Shown here: positions 9,903-18,556 of the stretch, piece by piece
Numbering within the stretch: the stretch's first letter is position 1
Layout: every line of letters starts with the position of its first letter
Source: Micavibrio_A sp964539025
GTDB taxonomy: Bacteria > Pseudomonadota > Alphaproteobacteria > Micavibrionales > Micavibrionaceae
Reading direction: 5' to 3'
Length of the DNA stretch: 64,000 nt
Assembly: GCA_964539025.1 (NCBI GenBank)
Contig: CAZIFA010000003.1
Location: 124,001 to 188,000 of the forward strand
Translations under genes and position numbers: made by a program
The notes under the pieces: generated by a model
The model's input: the letters and a program-made list of their open reading frames with translations, nothing else
Told to the model about the DNA's origin: nothing
Database searches by the model: none

Positions 9903-9958
9903 GACCGATCCTAATCTTTTTTATTGTCGGGATGCAACGCCGCCGTTAGCATCGGCCC

Positions 9959-10528
9959 ATGAGCAAGGCATTCACCAAAGAAGGCGATGGCGACGGACCG
10001 GACGATTTCGGGGACGAAATCGACGAAATTCCCGCCGGTATTAAGAACCTGATGACACCGAACGGATATGAGGTTCTGGCCAATGAGTTGAACTGGCTGT
10101 TGCGCGAAGAGCGCCCGCGCATCACAGAGATCGTCTCATGGGCGGCGGGCAATGGCGACCGTTCTGAAAACGGCGATTATCTTTACAACAAGAAACGCTT
10201 GCGCGAAATTGACCGCCGTATTCGTTACCTGACCAAACGCACCGAAAGCGCCGAAGTCGTCGATCCGAAACGCCAGCAAGGCATTGAACAGGTGTTTTTC
10301 GGCGCAACCGTCACCTATGTGCGCGAGGATGACAGTGAAATCACGGTCAAGCTCGTGGGCGTCGATGAGGCCGATATGGACCAGGGCAAGATCAACTGGC
10401 TTTCCCCCGTCGCCCGCGCGTTGATGAAGGCGCGGATCGGTGATGCGGTCGAAGTAAAAGTCGGGGGGAGCCGCGAAACGCTGGAAATTATCTATATTGC
10501 CTACCTCATAGACGAATCTGCCTTCTGA
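9959..10528 (+). CDS. greB: Transcription elongation factor GreB
   Basis: A 189-residue Gre factor. Residues about 35-110 form the antiparallel coiled-coil with the acidic tip G-D-R-S-E-N-G-D-Y that enters the RNA polymerase secondary channel and stimulates transcript cleavage; residues about 110-189 are the FKBP-like C-terminal domain. The R-R-I-R-Y-L segment and the arginine-rich helix favour GreB over GreA. The N-terminus carries an extra acidic segment of about 25 residues before the coiled-coil, seen in some alphaproteobacterial copies. It is divergent from dusB. Confidence 0.93.
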   Translation: MSKAFTKEGDGDGPDDFGDEIDEIPAGIKNLMTPNGYEVLANELNWLLREERPRITEIVSWAAGNGDRSENGDYLYNKKRLREIDRRIRYLTKRTESAEVVDPKRQQGIEQVFFGATVTYVREDDSEITVKLVGVDEADMDQGKINWLSPVARALMKARIGDAVEVKVGGSRETLEIIYIAYLIDESAF

Positions 10529-10660
10529 AATTTTGCATGTATATCGTTACGTAAAATTAAAAAAGCTTGTATTTCAATAACTTGAAAACGCGTATACCTA
10601 TTCCCAAGCCGCTGAATCTGGGGCATCCTGTATGGCATAAAATTAGCAAGGGAATCCCCC

Positions 10661-11437
10661 ATGAAAGCAGTCATTCTGGCAGGCGGCCTCGGCACGCGCA
10701 TAAGCGAAGAATCGCACCTCAAACCAAAACCGATGATCACGATCGGAGATAAGCCGATCCTCTGGCACATCATGAAAATCTATTCGCATCACGGCGTTAA
10801 TGATTTCGTCATCTGCCTCGGTTACAAGGGCTATGTCATCAAGGAATATTTCGCCAACTACTTCCTGCACATGTCGAACGTGACGTTCGATATCGCCTAT
10901 AACACGATGGAAGTGCATCAGCGCCACGCCGAACCATGGAAAGTCACGTTGATCGAAACCGGCGAAGACACGATGACCGGCGGGCGCATCAAGCGCATCA
11001 AACCCTATGTCGGCGATGATGATTTTTGCTGTACCTATGGCGACGGATTGAGCAACGTTGATATCAAGGCCTCAATCGACTTCCACAAGAAACACGGCAA
11101 GCTTGCTACCGTTACCGCTATCCAGCCTCCGGGCCGTTACGGCGCGTTGCAAATCGATAAGAACAAAAAAGTTGAAAGCTTTCAGGAAAAACCCGCGGGC
11201 GATGGTGCCTGGATCAATGGCGGCTTCTTCGTGTTGAATTCCAAACTGATCGACAAATATATTAAACGCGACGATGTACCATTTGAGTTGGAACCCTTGC
11301 GCACCCTTGCCACCGATGGCGAGCTTCGCGCGTTCCAACACGAAGGCTTCTGGCAACCGATGGACACGCTGCGTGAAAAAAACACGCTCGAAGATTTATG
11401 GGCGACGGGCGAGGCACCCTGGAAAGTCTGGAGCTAA
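10661..11437 (+). CDS. rfbF: Glucose-1-phosphate cytidylyltransferase
   Basis: A 258-residue nucleotidyltransferase making CDP-glucose from CTP and glucose-1-phosphate. It opens with A-G-G-L-G-T-R followed by K-P-K-P-M-I, the nucleotide-binding loop, and continues with the RfbF-specific H-H-G-V-N-D-F and the Y-G-D-G-L-S-N-V-D substrate site. An A-A-G-G-G-A ribosome site lies ten bases upstream of the ATG. It opens an operon of seven genes, most of which overlap by four bases, so CDP-glucose is the entry point of the sugar made here. Confidence 0.95.
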   Translation: MKAVILAGGLGTRISEESHLKPKPMITIGDKPILWHIMKIYSHHGVNDFVICLGYKGYVIKEYFANYFLHMSNVTFDIAYNTMEVHQRHAEPWKVTLIETGEDTMTGGRIKRIKPYVGDDDFCCTYGDGLSNVDIKASIDFHKKHGKLATVTAIQPPGRYGALQIDKNKKVESFQEKPAGDGAWINGGFFVLNSKLIDKYIKRDDVPFELEPLRTLATDGELRAFQHEGFWQPMDTLREKNTLEDLWATGEAPWKVWS

Positions 11438-11440
11438 AAT

Positions 11441-12511
11441 TTGTTTTCAGGGATATATAGTAACAAACGCGTTCTTCTCACCGGTCATACGGGCTTTAAA
11501 GGCAGTTGGCTGGCGCTCTGGTTGCAACAGCTTGGTGCGGATGTTACGGGACTGTCCCTGCCACCGGATACTACGCCCAATCATTGGGAGCTTTTGAAGC
11601 TCGACATAAAAAAATATCACAGTGATATTCGCGATGCCGAGACGGTTGCAAAAATCGTTGCGGAAGTAAAACCCGAAATCGTGCTCCATCTCGCTGCACA
11701 GTCACTTGTCCGCCGTTCTTACCGTACACCACAGGAAACTTGGGCGACAAACGTGATGGGCACAGTGAATTTACTCGAAGCCTGCCGCAACACGCCGTCA
11801 GTGCACGCCATTGTCGCAGTGACCACCGACAAATGTTACGAGAATAAGGAATCCGCCAAAGGCTATACCGAAGAAGACCGAATCGGCGGACATGATCCCT
11901 ACAGCGCATCAAAAGCCGGATCAGAATTAGTTGCCTCCAGCTATCGCGACGCGTTCTTTTCCAAAAATGAAGGCCCCCTGCTCGCCACCGCACGCGCCGG
12001 AAATGTTATCGGCGGCGGCGATTGGTGCGAAGACCGTATCATCCCCGATCTGGCCCGCGCACGCGCCAAAGGTGAGGATTTATTGGTTCGCTCCCCCAAC
12101 GCCACACGCCCATGGCAACATGTGCTGGAACCGCTCGCAGGCTATCTGCAATTGGGTCAAAAACTGATTGAGGGTAAAAAGGATTATGTAGGTCCGTGGA
12201 ATTTCGGCCCGGACGATATCGGCGCGCTCACCGTTGCACAATTGCTCGACCGAATGAAAAAAGACTGGCCTGAGATGACATGGAAGGCGGCACCCGATTC
12301 ATCCTTACATGAGACCACAATGCTCCAGCTCGACAGCACTAAAGCGCGCACGAAACTGAATTGGAAGCCTGCCCTAACGATGGACCAGCAACTTTCATTT
12401 ACAGCGGAATGGTATCGCGCTTACCTCAAAGATAAGTCCGTGATTAGCCGCGAGCAGCTTACAGCATACGAACAGACCGCCAATAAATCCAAGACTGCGT
12501 GGGCAGCATGA
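11441..12511 (+). CDS. rfbG: CDP-glucose 4,6-dehydratase
   Basis: A 356-residue extended short-chain dehydrogenase that turns CDP-glucose into CDP-4-keto-6-deoxyglucose. It has the T-G-H-T-G-F-K-G-S-W nucleotide motif specific to RfbG, the catalytic T-T-D-K and the Y-S-A-S-K pair. The start appears to be a TTG at 11441, placed seven bases after a GGAG site that overlaps the end of rfbF; the next ATG would cut into the Rossmann motif. Gap to rfbF is three bases. Confidence 0.94.
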   Translation: MFSGIYSNKRVLLTGHTGFKGSWLALWLQQLGADVTGLSLPPDTTPNHWELLKLDIKKYHSDIRDAETVAKIVAEVKPEIVLHLAAQSLVRRSYRTPQETWATNVMGTVNLLEACRNTPSVHAIVAVTTDKCYENKESAKGYTEEDRIGGHDPYSASKAGSELVASSYRDAFFSKNEGPLLATARAGNVIGGGDWCEDRIIPDLARARAKGEDLLVRSPNATRPWQHVLEPLAGYLQLGQKLIEGKKDYVGPWNFGPDDIGALTVAQLLDRMKKDWPEMTWKAAPDSSLHETTMLQLDSTKARTKLNWKPALTMDQQLSFTAEWYRAYLKDKSVISREQLTAYEQTANKSKTAWAA

Positions 12512-13053
12512 AGATCATCGACACCAGAATTGAAGGCGTAAAGATTATTGAGACAAGCCCGATCAGCGATGCACGCGGTAGCTTCGCCCGCTGGTATTGT
12601 GAAAAGGAGCTTAGCCCCGTTTTAAATGGCCGCCATATCGTGCAGGTCAATCATTCCCGTACCGCAAAGATCGGCAGCATCCGCGGCATGCACTATCAAA
12701 AGCTACCGTATGCAGAAGGGAAATTCGTCCGTTGCATCAGGGGCCGTGTGTTCGATGTTGCGCTCGATCTGCGCGCAGGATCACCCACTTTTTTGCAATG
12801 GGAGGCCGCGGAACTAACACCCGAAAACGGGCGCATGCTTGCCGTACCTGAACGTTGCGCCCATGGATTCCAGGTTTTGGAACCAGACAGCGAACTTTTG
12901 TATCTGCACACCGAATTTTACGAACCATCATCCGAAGGCAGCGTGCATTACGCCGAAAGCCTAGTCGGCATTACATGGCCCCTGCCTGCTGGCGATATTT
13001 CGCCGCGTGATGCTGCGCACCCGCCCCTCACTCATGATTTCAGGGGGATTTGA
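12508..13053 (+). CDS. Sugar-nucleotide 3,5-epimerase (RmlC family), probably acting on the CDP-4-keto sugar
   Basis: A 181-residue cupin of the dTDP-4-dehydrorhamnose 3,5-epimerase family, with the catalytic His62 in R-G-M-H-Y-Q and the C-terminal W-P segment. A second, more typical rfbC lies at 24991 in the rhamnose operon. This copy sits between rfbG and a C-methyltransferase with ATGA overlap to rfbG, so it more likely acts on a CDP-linked 4-keto-6-deoxy intermediate, as AscE-type epimerases do in ascarylose synthesis. It could be a 3-epimerase only. I chose the ATG at 12508 over a GTG nine bases earlier because of the four-base overlap with the rfbG stop. Confidence 0.82.
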   Translation: MKIIDTRIEGVKIIETSPISDARGSFARWYCEKELSPVLNGRHIVQVNHSRTAKIGSIRGMHYQKLPYAEGKFVRCIRGRVFDVALDLRAGSPTFLQWEAAELTPENGRMLAVPERCAHGFQVLEPDSELLYLHTEFYEPSSEGSVHYAESLVGITWPLPAGDISPRDAAHPPLTHDFRGI

Positions 13054-13054
13054 T

Positions 13055-14272
13055 ATGCAGTGCCGTCATTGCAAAAACACTCTCCAGCATGTATTTCTCG
13101 ATCTCGGCGTTGCGCCATTATCGAATGAATATCTGTCCGAAAACGATCTAAAAAAACCGGAGCCGAAATTTCCGCTGAAATTATTCGTCTGTGAAAAATG
13201 CTGGCTGGTCCAGACGCAGGATTTTTCTAAAGCCGATGAAGTTTTTAAAGAAGATTACGCGTATTTTTCGTCTGTTTCCACGAGTTGGCTCGATCACGCT
13301 AAACGCTACTGCGATATGATCGCGAAGAAACTGAATCTTGGAAAAGACAGTTTCGTGATAGAGGTTGCATCCAATGACGGATACCTCCTCAAAAACTTTG
13401 TTGCCTCCGGCATTCCCTGCCTCGGCGTTGAACCAACTGCCAGTACAGCCAAGGCCGCCCGCGCGTGCGGCATCGATGTACTGGAAGATTTTTTTGACGA
13501 AACAATGGCGGGAAAACTTAGAAAGGCCGACCTTATCATTGGCAATAATGTTTACGCCCATGTGCCCAATATCAACGATTTTACCAAGGGGCTAAAAGCT
13601 GCGCTGAAACAAAACGGTACAATTACACTGGAATTCCCACATCTACTGGAATTAATCACACATAATCAGTTCGACACCGTATATCACGAACATTTCTCCT
13701 ATCTTTCACTCCAAACCGTCAGTCGTATTTTCGAAACGGCAGATCTTCGCGTGTTCGATGTGGATTTGATCCCGACCCATGGTGGTTCCTTGCGCGTTTA
13801 CGGTTGCCACAAGAATGATGCGCGCAAGGTAACACAGAATGTTACAGACGTTCTGATGCGTGAAGAAAAAGCAGGCCTACGCGATCTCAAAACTTATCTT
13901 TCATTTCAAGCCAAAGCCGACAAGGTACGCGATGATTTCATTGCCTTCCTGACCGAGCAGAAAAAGCAGGGTCGCAAGGTCGCGGGCTACGGTGCCGCCG
14001 CCAAAGGCAACACGCTGATGAATTATGCCGACATAACGACAGACCTGATGCCCTATGTATGCGATGCAGCACCGTCCAAGCAGGGAAAATACCTGCCCGG
14101 CAGTCATATACCAATCCTGCCGCCATTGGCCATTGCAGAACGTAAACCGGATATTATCGTTATTTTTCCATGGAATATCGCGGCGGAAGTCAAAACGCAA
14201 CTGGCGAGCGCACGCGACTGGAACGCGCAATTCGTCACAGCCGTACCCACATTGAAAAAGGAGGCCGCATGA
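13055..14272 (+). CDS. Sugar C-methyltransferase (TylCIII/NovU-like), SAM-dependent
   Basis: A 405-residue three-part methyltransferase. Residues 1-65 are the zinc-binding N-terminal domain (C-R-H-C and C-E-K-C pairs), residues about 75-220 the SAM-binding fold (V-I-E-V-A-S-N-D-G-Y motif I), and the rest the C-terminal domain with A-G-Y-G-A-A-A-K-G-N, which is characteristic of the family. Characterised relatives add a methyl group at C3 of dTDP-4-keto-6-deoxy sugars (mycarose, noviose branch chemistry). Here the neighbours supply a CDP-4-keto sugar, so a CDP-3-C-methyl-6-deoxyhexose is inferred. The ATG at 13055 has an AGGGGG site upstream and starts one base after the epimerase stop; a longer in-frame start overlaps the epimerase and lacks support. 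Confidence 0.88.
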   Translation: MQCRHCKNTLQHVFLDLGVAPLSNEYLSENDLKKPEPKFPLKLFVCEKCWLVQTQDFSKADEVFKEDYAYFSSVSTSWLDHAKRYCDMIAKKLNLGKDSFVIEVASNDGYLLKNFVASGIPCLGVEPTASTAKAARACGIDVLEDFFDETMAGKLRKADLIIGNNVYAHVPNINDFTKGLKAALKQNGTITLEFPHLLELITHNQFDTVYHEHFSYLSLQTVSRIFETADLRVFDVDLIPTHGGSLRVYGCHKNDARKVTQNVTDVLMREEKAGLRDLKTYLSFQAKADKVRDDFIAFLTEQKKQGRKVAGYGAAAKGNTLMNYADITTDLMPYVCDAAPSKQGKYLPGSHIPILPPLAIAERKPDIIVIFPWNIAAEVKTQLASARDWNAQFVTAVPTLKKEAA

Positions 14273-14760
14273 CCATTGAAATAGCCCCCACCGCCAAAGT
14301 TTCTCCGCACGCCGACCTCGAAGCCAGCGTTAGGGGCAGCAAGTTTGTCATAGGCGAAAATTCCATGATCGACAGCTTTGTAAAATTCAAACCGGCTGGT
14401 GGATCAGGCGATATAATCATCGGCGCGCGTACCACCATCAACTCCTGTTGCGTGTTTTATAGTGGCAACGGGATTAAAATCGGCAATGATGTCGCCATAG
14501 CCGCGAATTGTACCTTTGCGCCTGTCAACCATGCCTTCGCCAGCAAGGACACACTTATCCGAGACCAGCGTTTCAAGCCCAGCAAAGGCGGCATCATCAT
14601 CGAAGACGATGTCTGGATCGGCGCAGGCTGTATCTTTCTTGACGGCACCATCCTGCGCAAAGGTTGCGTGATCGGCGCCATGTCATTAGTGCGCGGTGAA
14701 GTTCCGGCCTATACCATATGGGGCGGCAATCCTTTACAAAAACTCGGTGAACGCACATGA
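14269..14760 (+). CDS. Hexapeptide-repeat O-acetyltransferase (WbbJ-like)
   Basis: A 163-residue left-handed beta-helix protein with repeated [LIV]-G-x4 hexapeptides (I-G-A-R-T-T-I, I-G-N-D-V-A-I, I-G-A-G-C-I-F) and the acetyltransferase His in V-N-H-A-F. The start at 14269 overlaps the methyltransferase stop (ATGA) and follows a strong AAAGGAGG site, which decides it over longer frames. Such enzymes acetylate sugar hydroxyls in the cytoplasm using acetyl-CoA. The target is presumably the sugar built by the surrounding operon. Confidence 0.88.
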   Translation: MTIEIAPTAKVSPHADLEASVRGSKFVIGENSMIDSFVKFKPAGGSGDIIIGARTTINSCCVFYSGNGIKIGNDVAIAANCTFAPVNHAFASKDTLIRDQRFKPSKGGIIIEDDVWIGAGCIFLDGTILRKGCVIGAMSLVRGEVPAYTIWGGNPLQKLGERT

Positions 14761-15581
14761 AATTCACGGTTCTGGGCAGCACGGGATTTATCGGGCATAA
14801 AATAGCCGAGCATCTGCGTGCCCGCGGACATGATGTAGAAACGCCGTCACGGGATGTTCCGGATTTACGGGGAAAAAGGCTCGGTCATGTGATTTACGCC
14901 ATCGGCCTGACTGGCGATTTTCGACAAAAACCGACAGAGACGATCGACGCTCATGTTCATACGCTGCAGCGTTTAATGGACGGTGCAGATTTTGATTCAT
15001 GGCTCTATCTTTCCAGCACGCGCGTTTATGGCGGCCTGCCCGAAGGCACAACTGCCACCGAAGAAACATTGCTCCCTATCCGCCCGAACGCAGATACGCT
15101 ATATGACTTGAGCAAATTGTTGGGAGAATCCATTTGCCTTGGAAAGGATAGTCCCGCCATACGCGTAGTTCGTTTATCCAATGTTTATGGCGATGAGCAA
15201 AGCACGCATAATTTTCTGGGCAACATCGTGAGCGATGCGGCGAACAAGGAAAATGTGACCATTGGTGAAACACCGGAATCTTCCAAGGATTATGTGTCTA
15301 TTGACGATGTGGTTTCAGTTCTAGAATCCATAGCGCTTAAAGGCCGTGTACGGCTTTACAACGTCGCTAGCGGGCAGCCTGTAACCCACCAAAAAATCGC
15401 CGATACATTGAAAGCCTGCGGCTGTAGCGTTACTTTTTCCGGTGGGGCAAAGACGCGTACTTTCCCCACTATAGATGTCAGTAAAATTAAACAAGAATTT
15501 GGATGGTCGCCTCGGTCTGTAACAGACGATCTGCCATCCCTGATTGAGCAGACCAAAATTCAACAAAAGCAAAGGATATGA
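14757..15581 (+). CDS. NAD(P)-dependent sugar reductase/epimerase (extended SDR)
   Basis: A 274-residue extended short-chain dehydrogenase with G-S-T-G-F-I-G at the N-terminus, the S-S-T-R-V-Y-G strand and a Y-D-L-S-K catalytic pair. In this operon the 4-keto group left after dehydration, epimerisation and C-methylation must be reduced; this enzyme is the best candidate for that step. It could alternatively be an epimerase. Its ATG overlaps the preceding stop (ATGA). Confidence 0.85.
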   Translation: MKFTVLGSTGFIGHKIAEHLRARGHDVETPSRDVPDLRGKRLGHVIYAIGLTGDFRQKPTETIDAHVHTLQRLMDGADFDSWLYLSSTRVYGGLPEGTTATEETLLPIRPNADTLYDLSKLLGESICLGKDSPAIRVVRLSNVYGDEQSTHNFLGNIVSDAANKENVTIGETPESSKDYVSIDDVVSVLESIALKGRVRLYNVASGQPVTHQKIADTLKACGCSVTFSGGAKTRTFPTIDVSKIKQEFGWSPRSVTDDLPSLIEQTKIQQKQRI

Positions 15582-15583
15582 AT

Positions 15584-16399
15584 ATGACCGATCCTATAAA
15601 ACAATTCGAAGACGAACGCCGGGAAGCTGCCGCGAGATATAAAAATGATGTCGAATGGAAAAAAGTGACCGGCCAGTGGATGGATAAGGCCTTCCGTCAG
15701 AAATATATGTACAATTTTGCATGGATGGGACGACCCATTATCCAGCTTCCTGCCGACATGGTCGCGTTCCAGGAACTCGTCTGGAACGTCAAACCAGATC
15801 TCATCATCGAAACCGGCATCGCGCATGGCGGGTCGCTGATCTTAAGCGCTTCCATGCTTGCTCTGGTAGACTATTGCGAAGCTATAGAACAAGGAACAAT
15901 GATCGATCCGAAAAAACCGAAACGCCGCGTACTCGGCATCGATATAGATATCCGCGCGCACAACCGCAACGCCATGGAGTCGCATCCCCTCATCAACCGG
16001 ATCGACATGATCGAAGGCTCTTCCGTATCGGATGAGACAGTTGGTAAAGTCAGGAACATTGCAACGAAATACGCAAAAGTCATGGTTTGTCTTGATTCCC
16101 ATCATGTGCATGATCATGTCATGGCGGAACTCGAAGCCTATGCCCCGCTTGTCAGCAAAGGCAGCTATTGCCTCGTCTTTGATACGATTGTCGAAGATTT
16201 GTCTGCCGATATGTTCCCGGACCGCGCTTGGAAGCCGGGTGATAATCCCAAAACAGCCGTGCATGCTTATCTGAAAAAACTGCAAACGGAGGGGCGCAAA
16301 GGCTCCGACGGTCAACCGCTAAAATATGAAATAGACAAATCGGTGGAAGATAAATTGTTGCTCAGCGTCGCGCCGGATGGATTTTTAAAACGGGTGTAA
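15584..16399 (+). CDS. CmcI/cephalosporin hydroxylase-family methyltransferase
   Basis: A 271-residue protein of the CmcI family: N-terminal W-M-G-R-P-I-I-Q-L-P segment, then I-E-T-G-I-A-H-G-G-S as SAM motif I, V-L-G-I-D-I-D-I-R and C-L-D-S-H-H. Family members in polysaccharide clusters are thought to be sugar O-methyltransferases; the hydroxylase name comes from one antibiotic pathway. AAAGGA ends seven bases before the ATG at 15584, whereas the ATG at 15578 would follow it by one base, so I start at 15584. It is the last gene of the CDP-sugar operon and ends six bases from the convergent GT41 gene. Confidence 0.87.
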   Translation: MTDPIKQFEDERREAAARYKNDVEWKKVTGQWMDKAFRQKYMYNFAWMGRPIIQLPADMVAFQELVWNVKPDLIIETGIAHGGSLILSASMLALVDYCEAIEQGTMIDPKKPKRRVLGIDIDIRAHNRNAMESHPLINRIDMIEGSSVSDETVGKVRNIATKYAKVMVCLDSHHVHDHVMAELEAYAPLVSKGSYCLVFDTIVEDLSADMFPDRAWKPGDNPKTAVHAYLKKLQTEGRKGSDGQPLKYEIDKSVEDKLLLSVAPDGFLKRV

Positions 16400-16405
16400 A
16401 GCAGC

Positions 16406-18430
16406 TTACTTCGCCGACTTGTCCTCAAGGTATTTCTTCCACATACCGCGGAACGCATCTTCCATGTTCCGAACAAAGCGCTTTTGATCCATCAGAGGAC
16501 TGGCGATAACGCGATCACGCAAATTATGACGCATTTTTTTCAGACGATCACGATCCTTAGCCAGATCAGATGCTATTTTTACGTATTCATTCGTGTTTTG
16601 CGCGATCAACTCCGGCAACCCAGCATTGGTCAGGATTGTTACCCCCATGCGCGATCCAAAATGTTTTCCTGCCAAGGTGACGAACGGTACACCCATCCAC
16701 ATCGTATCAAAACTGGTCGTACCGCCAACGCAGGGAAATGGATCAAGCGCAATATCGATTTTATTGTATAATACATACTGGTTATTACTTTTCCGCGCCT
16801 GCAGAATTACCCTGTCCATTGGCAAATATTTTCCCAAACGCTCTTCTGCTTCTTCTTTTGTTTTAGGATTGTCAATGCCTGCTATTTCCAGTAGCAAACG
16901 GCAGTCCGGCACGGTGTTCATAATCCGCCCCCATGTTTCCATCACAGGATCGGTCACTTTTGTAAAGTTGTTGAAACAACCAAAAGTAATGTAACCATTA
17001 TCCTCAAAAGGAGGATGATCAATCACGGCCACATCAACATCGCCAGAGCGATAACAACAGAATATTTCAGGCAAACGCCATAATTCTTCAATATTTAAAT
17101 GTTCCGTCATTCCCGGTGGTTCCGCAAAAACATCTGTAAGGCGATAATCAATAGCTTTGATCCCAGTGGTCGCAGGAAACCCAAGCCATGTTATCTGTAT
17201 CGGCGCAGGTTTTCTTGCGAAGATCAATAATCTATTGCCCCCTGTGTGTCCTGTCAGGTCCACTAGTATATCGATCATATCGGATTTTATTAGTTCGGCG
17301 GCGTCATCGTCGTTAATAAATCTTATATCACGCCAATGATCGACTTCTGCTTTGAGGCGCTGGGCAACAAAATCTTCAACTTTTGTATGAGAATAAGCAA
17401 AAATTTCAAATTTTTCTCGATCAGCGTTAAGGGCAATCGGTTCAAAAAAGGTGTGCACTGGATGATTGCGAAAATCCGGGGAAACAAACCCTATTTTTAG
17501 TTTTCGATCAGGATTTTTAACATTCTTAAACGGTCTGCGGGACAATAAGGGTTTAGCAAAGCGATCCCCATACTTTCGGGCTACATCCATTACATCTTCA
17601 GGGGTGACGGTTGATGCATAAATCATCGCCATAAGCAGGTTGCTATATAAAATGGGATCTTCGGGTTTAGCTTCTATAGCCTTTTTGAAATAAACAATTG
17701 ATTTATCCAATTGTCCAAGGTTTTTGTAGGTCGAAGCTAGATTACTGAGAACTTCACTTCTATTTGGTTGAATTTCCAATGCTCTATTGTAATACCCAAT
17801 GGCCTCTTCATACCTAGCATATTTATCACCACAAATTCCCGCCAGATTATTGAGAGTCTCAAAATGTTTTGGGTTTTTCTCTAGAATATTTTTATATTCT
17901 TGCATCGCCAGATCAAATCGCCCTACATCCGCATATATAAGGGCAATATTGGAGGCCATATCCGGCTTAACTGTTGCCACCAATTTAAAACATTTTACTG
18001 CTTCATTGTAATTGCCCATTGCTAGGTGCGTATGCCCAAGCTTTTCAAGCGCGTTGGCAGATCCAGGCTTTATCTCAAGCGAATATTCATATGCCTTAAG
18101 CGCTTCATCGTTCCTATTCATAGCCCTCAAAATATCGCCGAGGCTGTTATAGAAGGTCGGAACATTTTGTTCTTTGATCATAGCCCTTCGTATAAGTTTT
18201 TCCGCTTCTTCATAATTTTTAAGCTGATAATGCATTAAGCCTAGCATGTGCAGTGCGTGCGCATGATCTGGATTCAAGAGTAAAATTTGATTGAATATTT
18301 TTTGAGCTTCGGGGTAATTACCCACGTTGTGTAAAAGCACACCTTCTCTGAATAATTCTATATACTCACTGGAGATGTCTCCGCCACCACCACCTTGACT
18401 CTTCTGTCCGCGTCGTAATTTTCGATTCAT
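16406..18430 (-). CDS. TPR-repeat O-GlcNAc transferase-like protein (GT41, SPINDLY family)
   Basis: A 674-residue protein. Residues about 20-275 are seven to eight TPR repeats; about 310-660 form the two-lobed GT41 domain with the catalytic-region motifs D-F-R-N-H-P, L-T-G-H-T-G-G-N-R, P-A-P-I-Q-I-T-W-L-G and P-C-V-G-G-T-T-S-F-D followed by G-K-H-F-G. These match the UDP-sugar site of human OGT (D-F-G-N-H-P, P-A-P-I-Q and the second Rossmann lobe). Members glycosylate Ser/Thr of cytoplasmic proteins, or proteins before export. A paralogous double-length version lies at 42405. It has no signal peptide and is convergent with the CDP-sugar operon. Confidence 0.92.
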   Translation of the reverse strand: MNRKLRRGQKSQGGGGGDISSEYIELFREGVLLHNVGNYPEAQKIFNQILLLNPDHAHALHMLGLMHYQLKNYEEAEKLIRRAMIKEQNVPTFYNSLGDILRAMNRNDEALKAYEYSLEIKPGSANALEKLGHTHLAMGNYNEAVKCFKLVATVKPDMASNIALIYADVGRFDLAMQEYKNILEKNPKHFETLNNLAGICGDKYARYEEAIGYYNRALEIQPNRSEVLSNLASTYKNLGQLDKSIVYFKKAIEAKPEDPILYSNLLMAMIYASTVTPEDVMDVARKYGDRFAKPLLSRRPFKNVKNPDRKLKIGFVSPDFRNHPVHTFFEPIALNADREKFEIFAYSHTKVEDFVAQRLKAEVDHWRDIRFINDDDAAELIKSDMIDILVDLTGHTGGNRLLIFARKPAPIQITWLGFPATTGIKAIDYRLTDVFAEPPGMTEHLNIEELWRLPEIFCCYRSGDVDVAVIDHPPFEDNGYITFGCFNNFTKVTDPVMETWGRIMNTVPDCRLLLEIAGIDNPKTKEEAEERLGKYLPMDRVILQARKSNNQYVLYNKIDIALDPFPCVGGTTSFDTMWMGVPFVTLAGKHFGSRMGVTILTNAGLPELIAQNTNEYVKIASDLAKDRDRLKKMRHNLRDRVIASPLMDQKRFVRNMEDAFRGMWKKYLEDKSAK

Positions 18431-18556
18431 ACGAATTGATATAGCATTTTAGAGGGTCAAAATCCCGCCCCCGTCCGAAAAATATCAACTTTTTCAGAGT
18501 TCTTTGCCACAGGATGACATTATGAAATTTACAGGCGGGGCAGAGAGGTATTCGAA

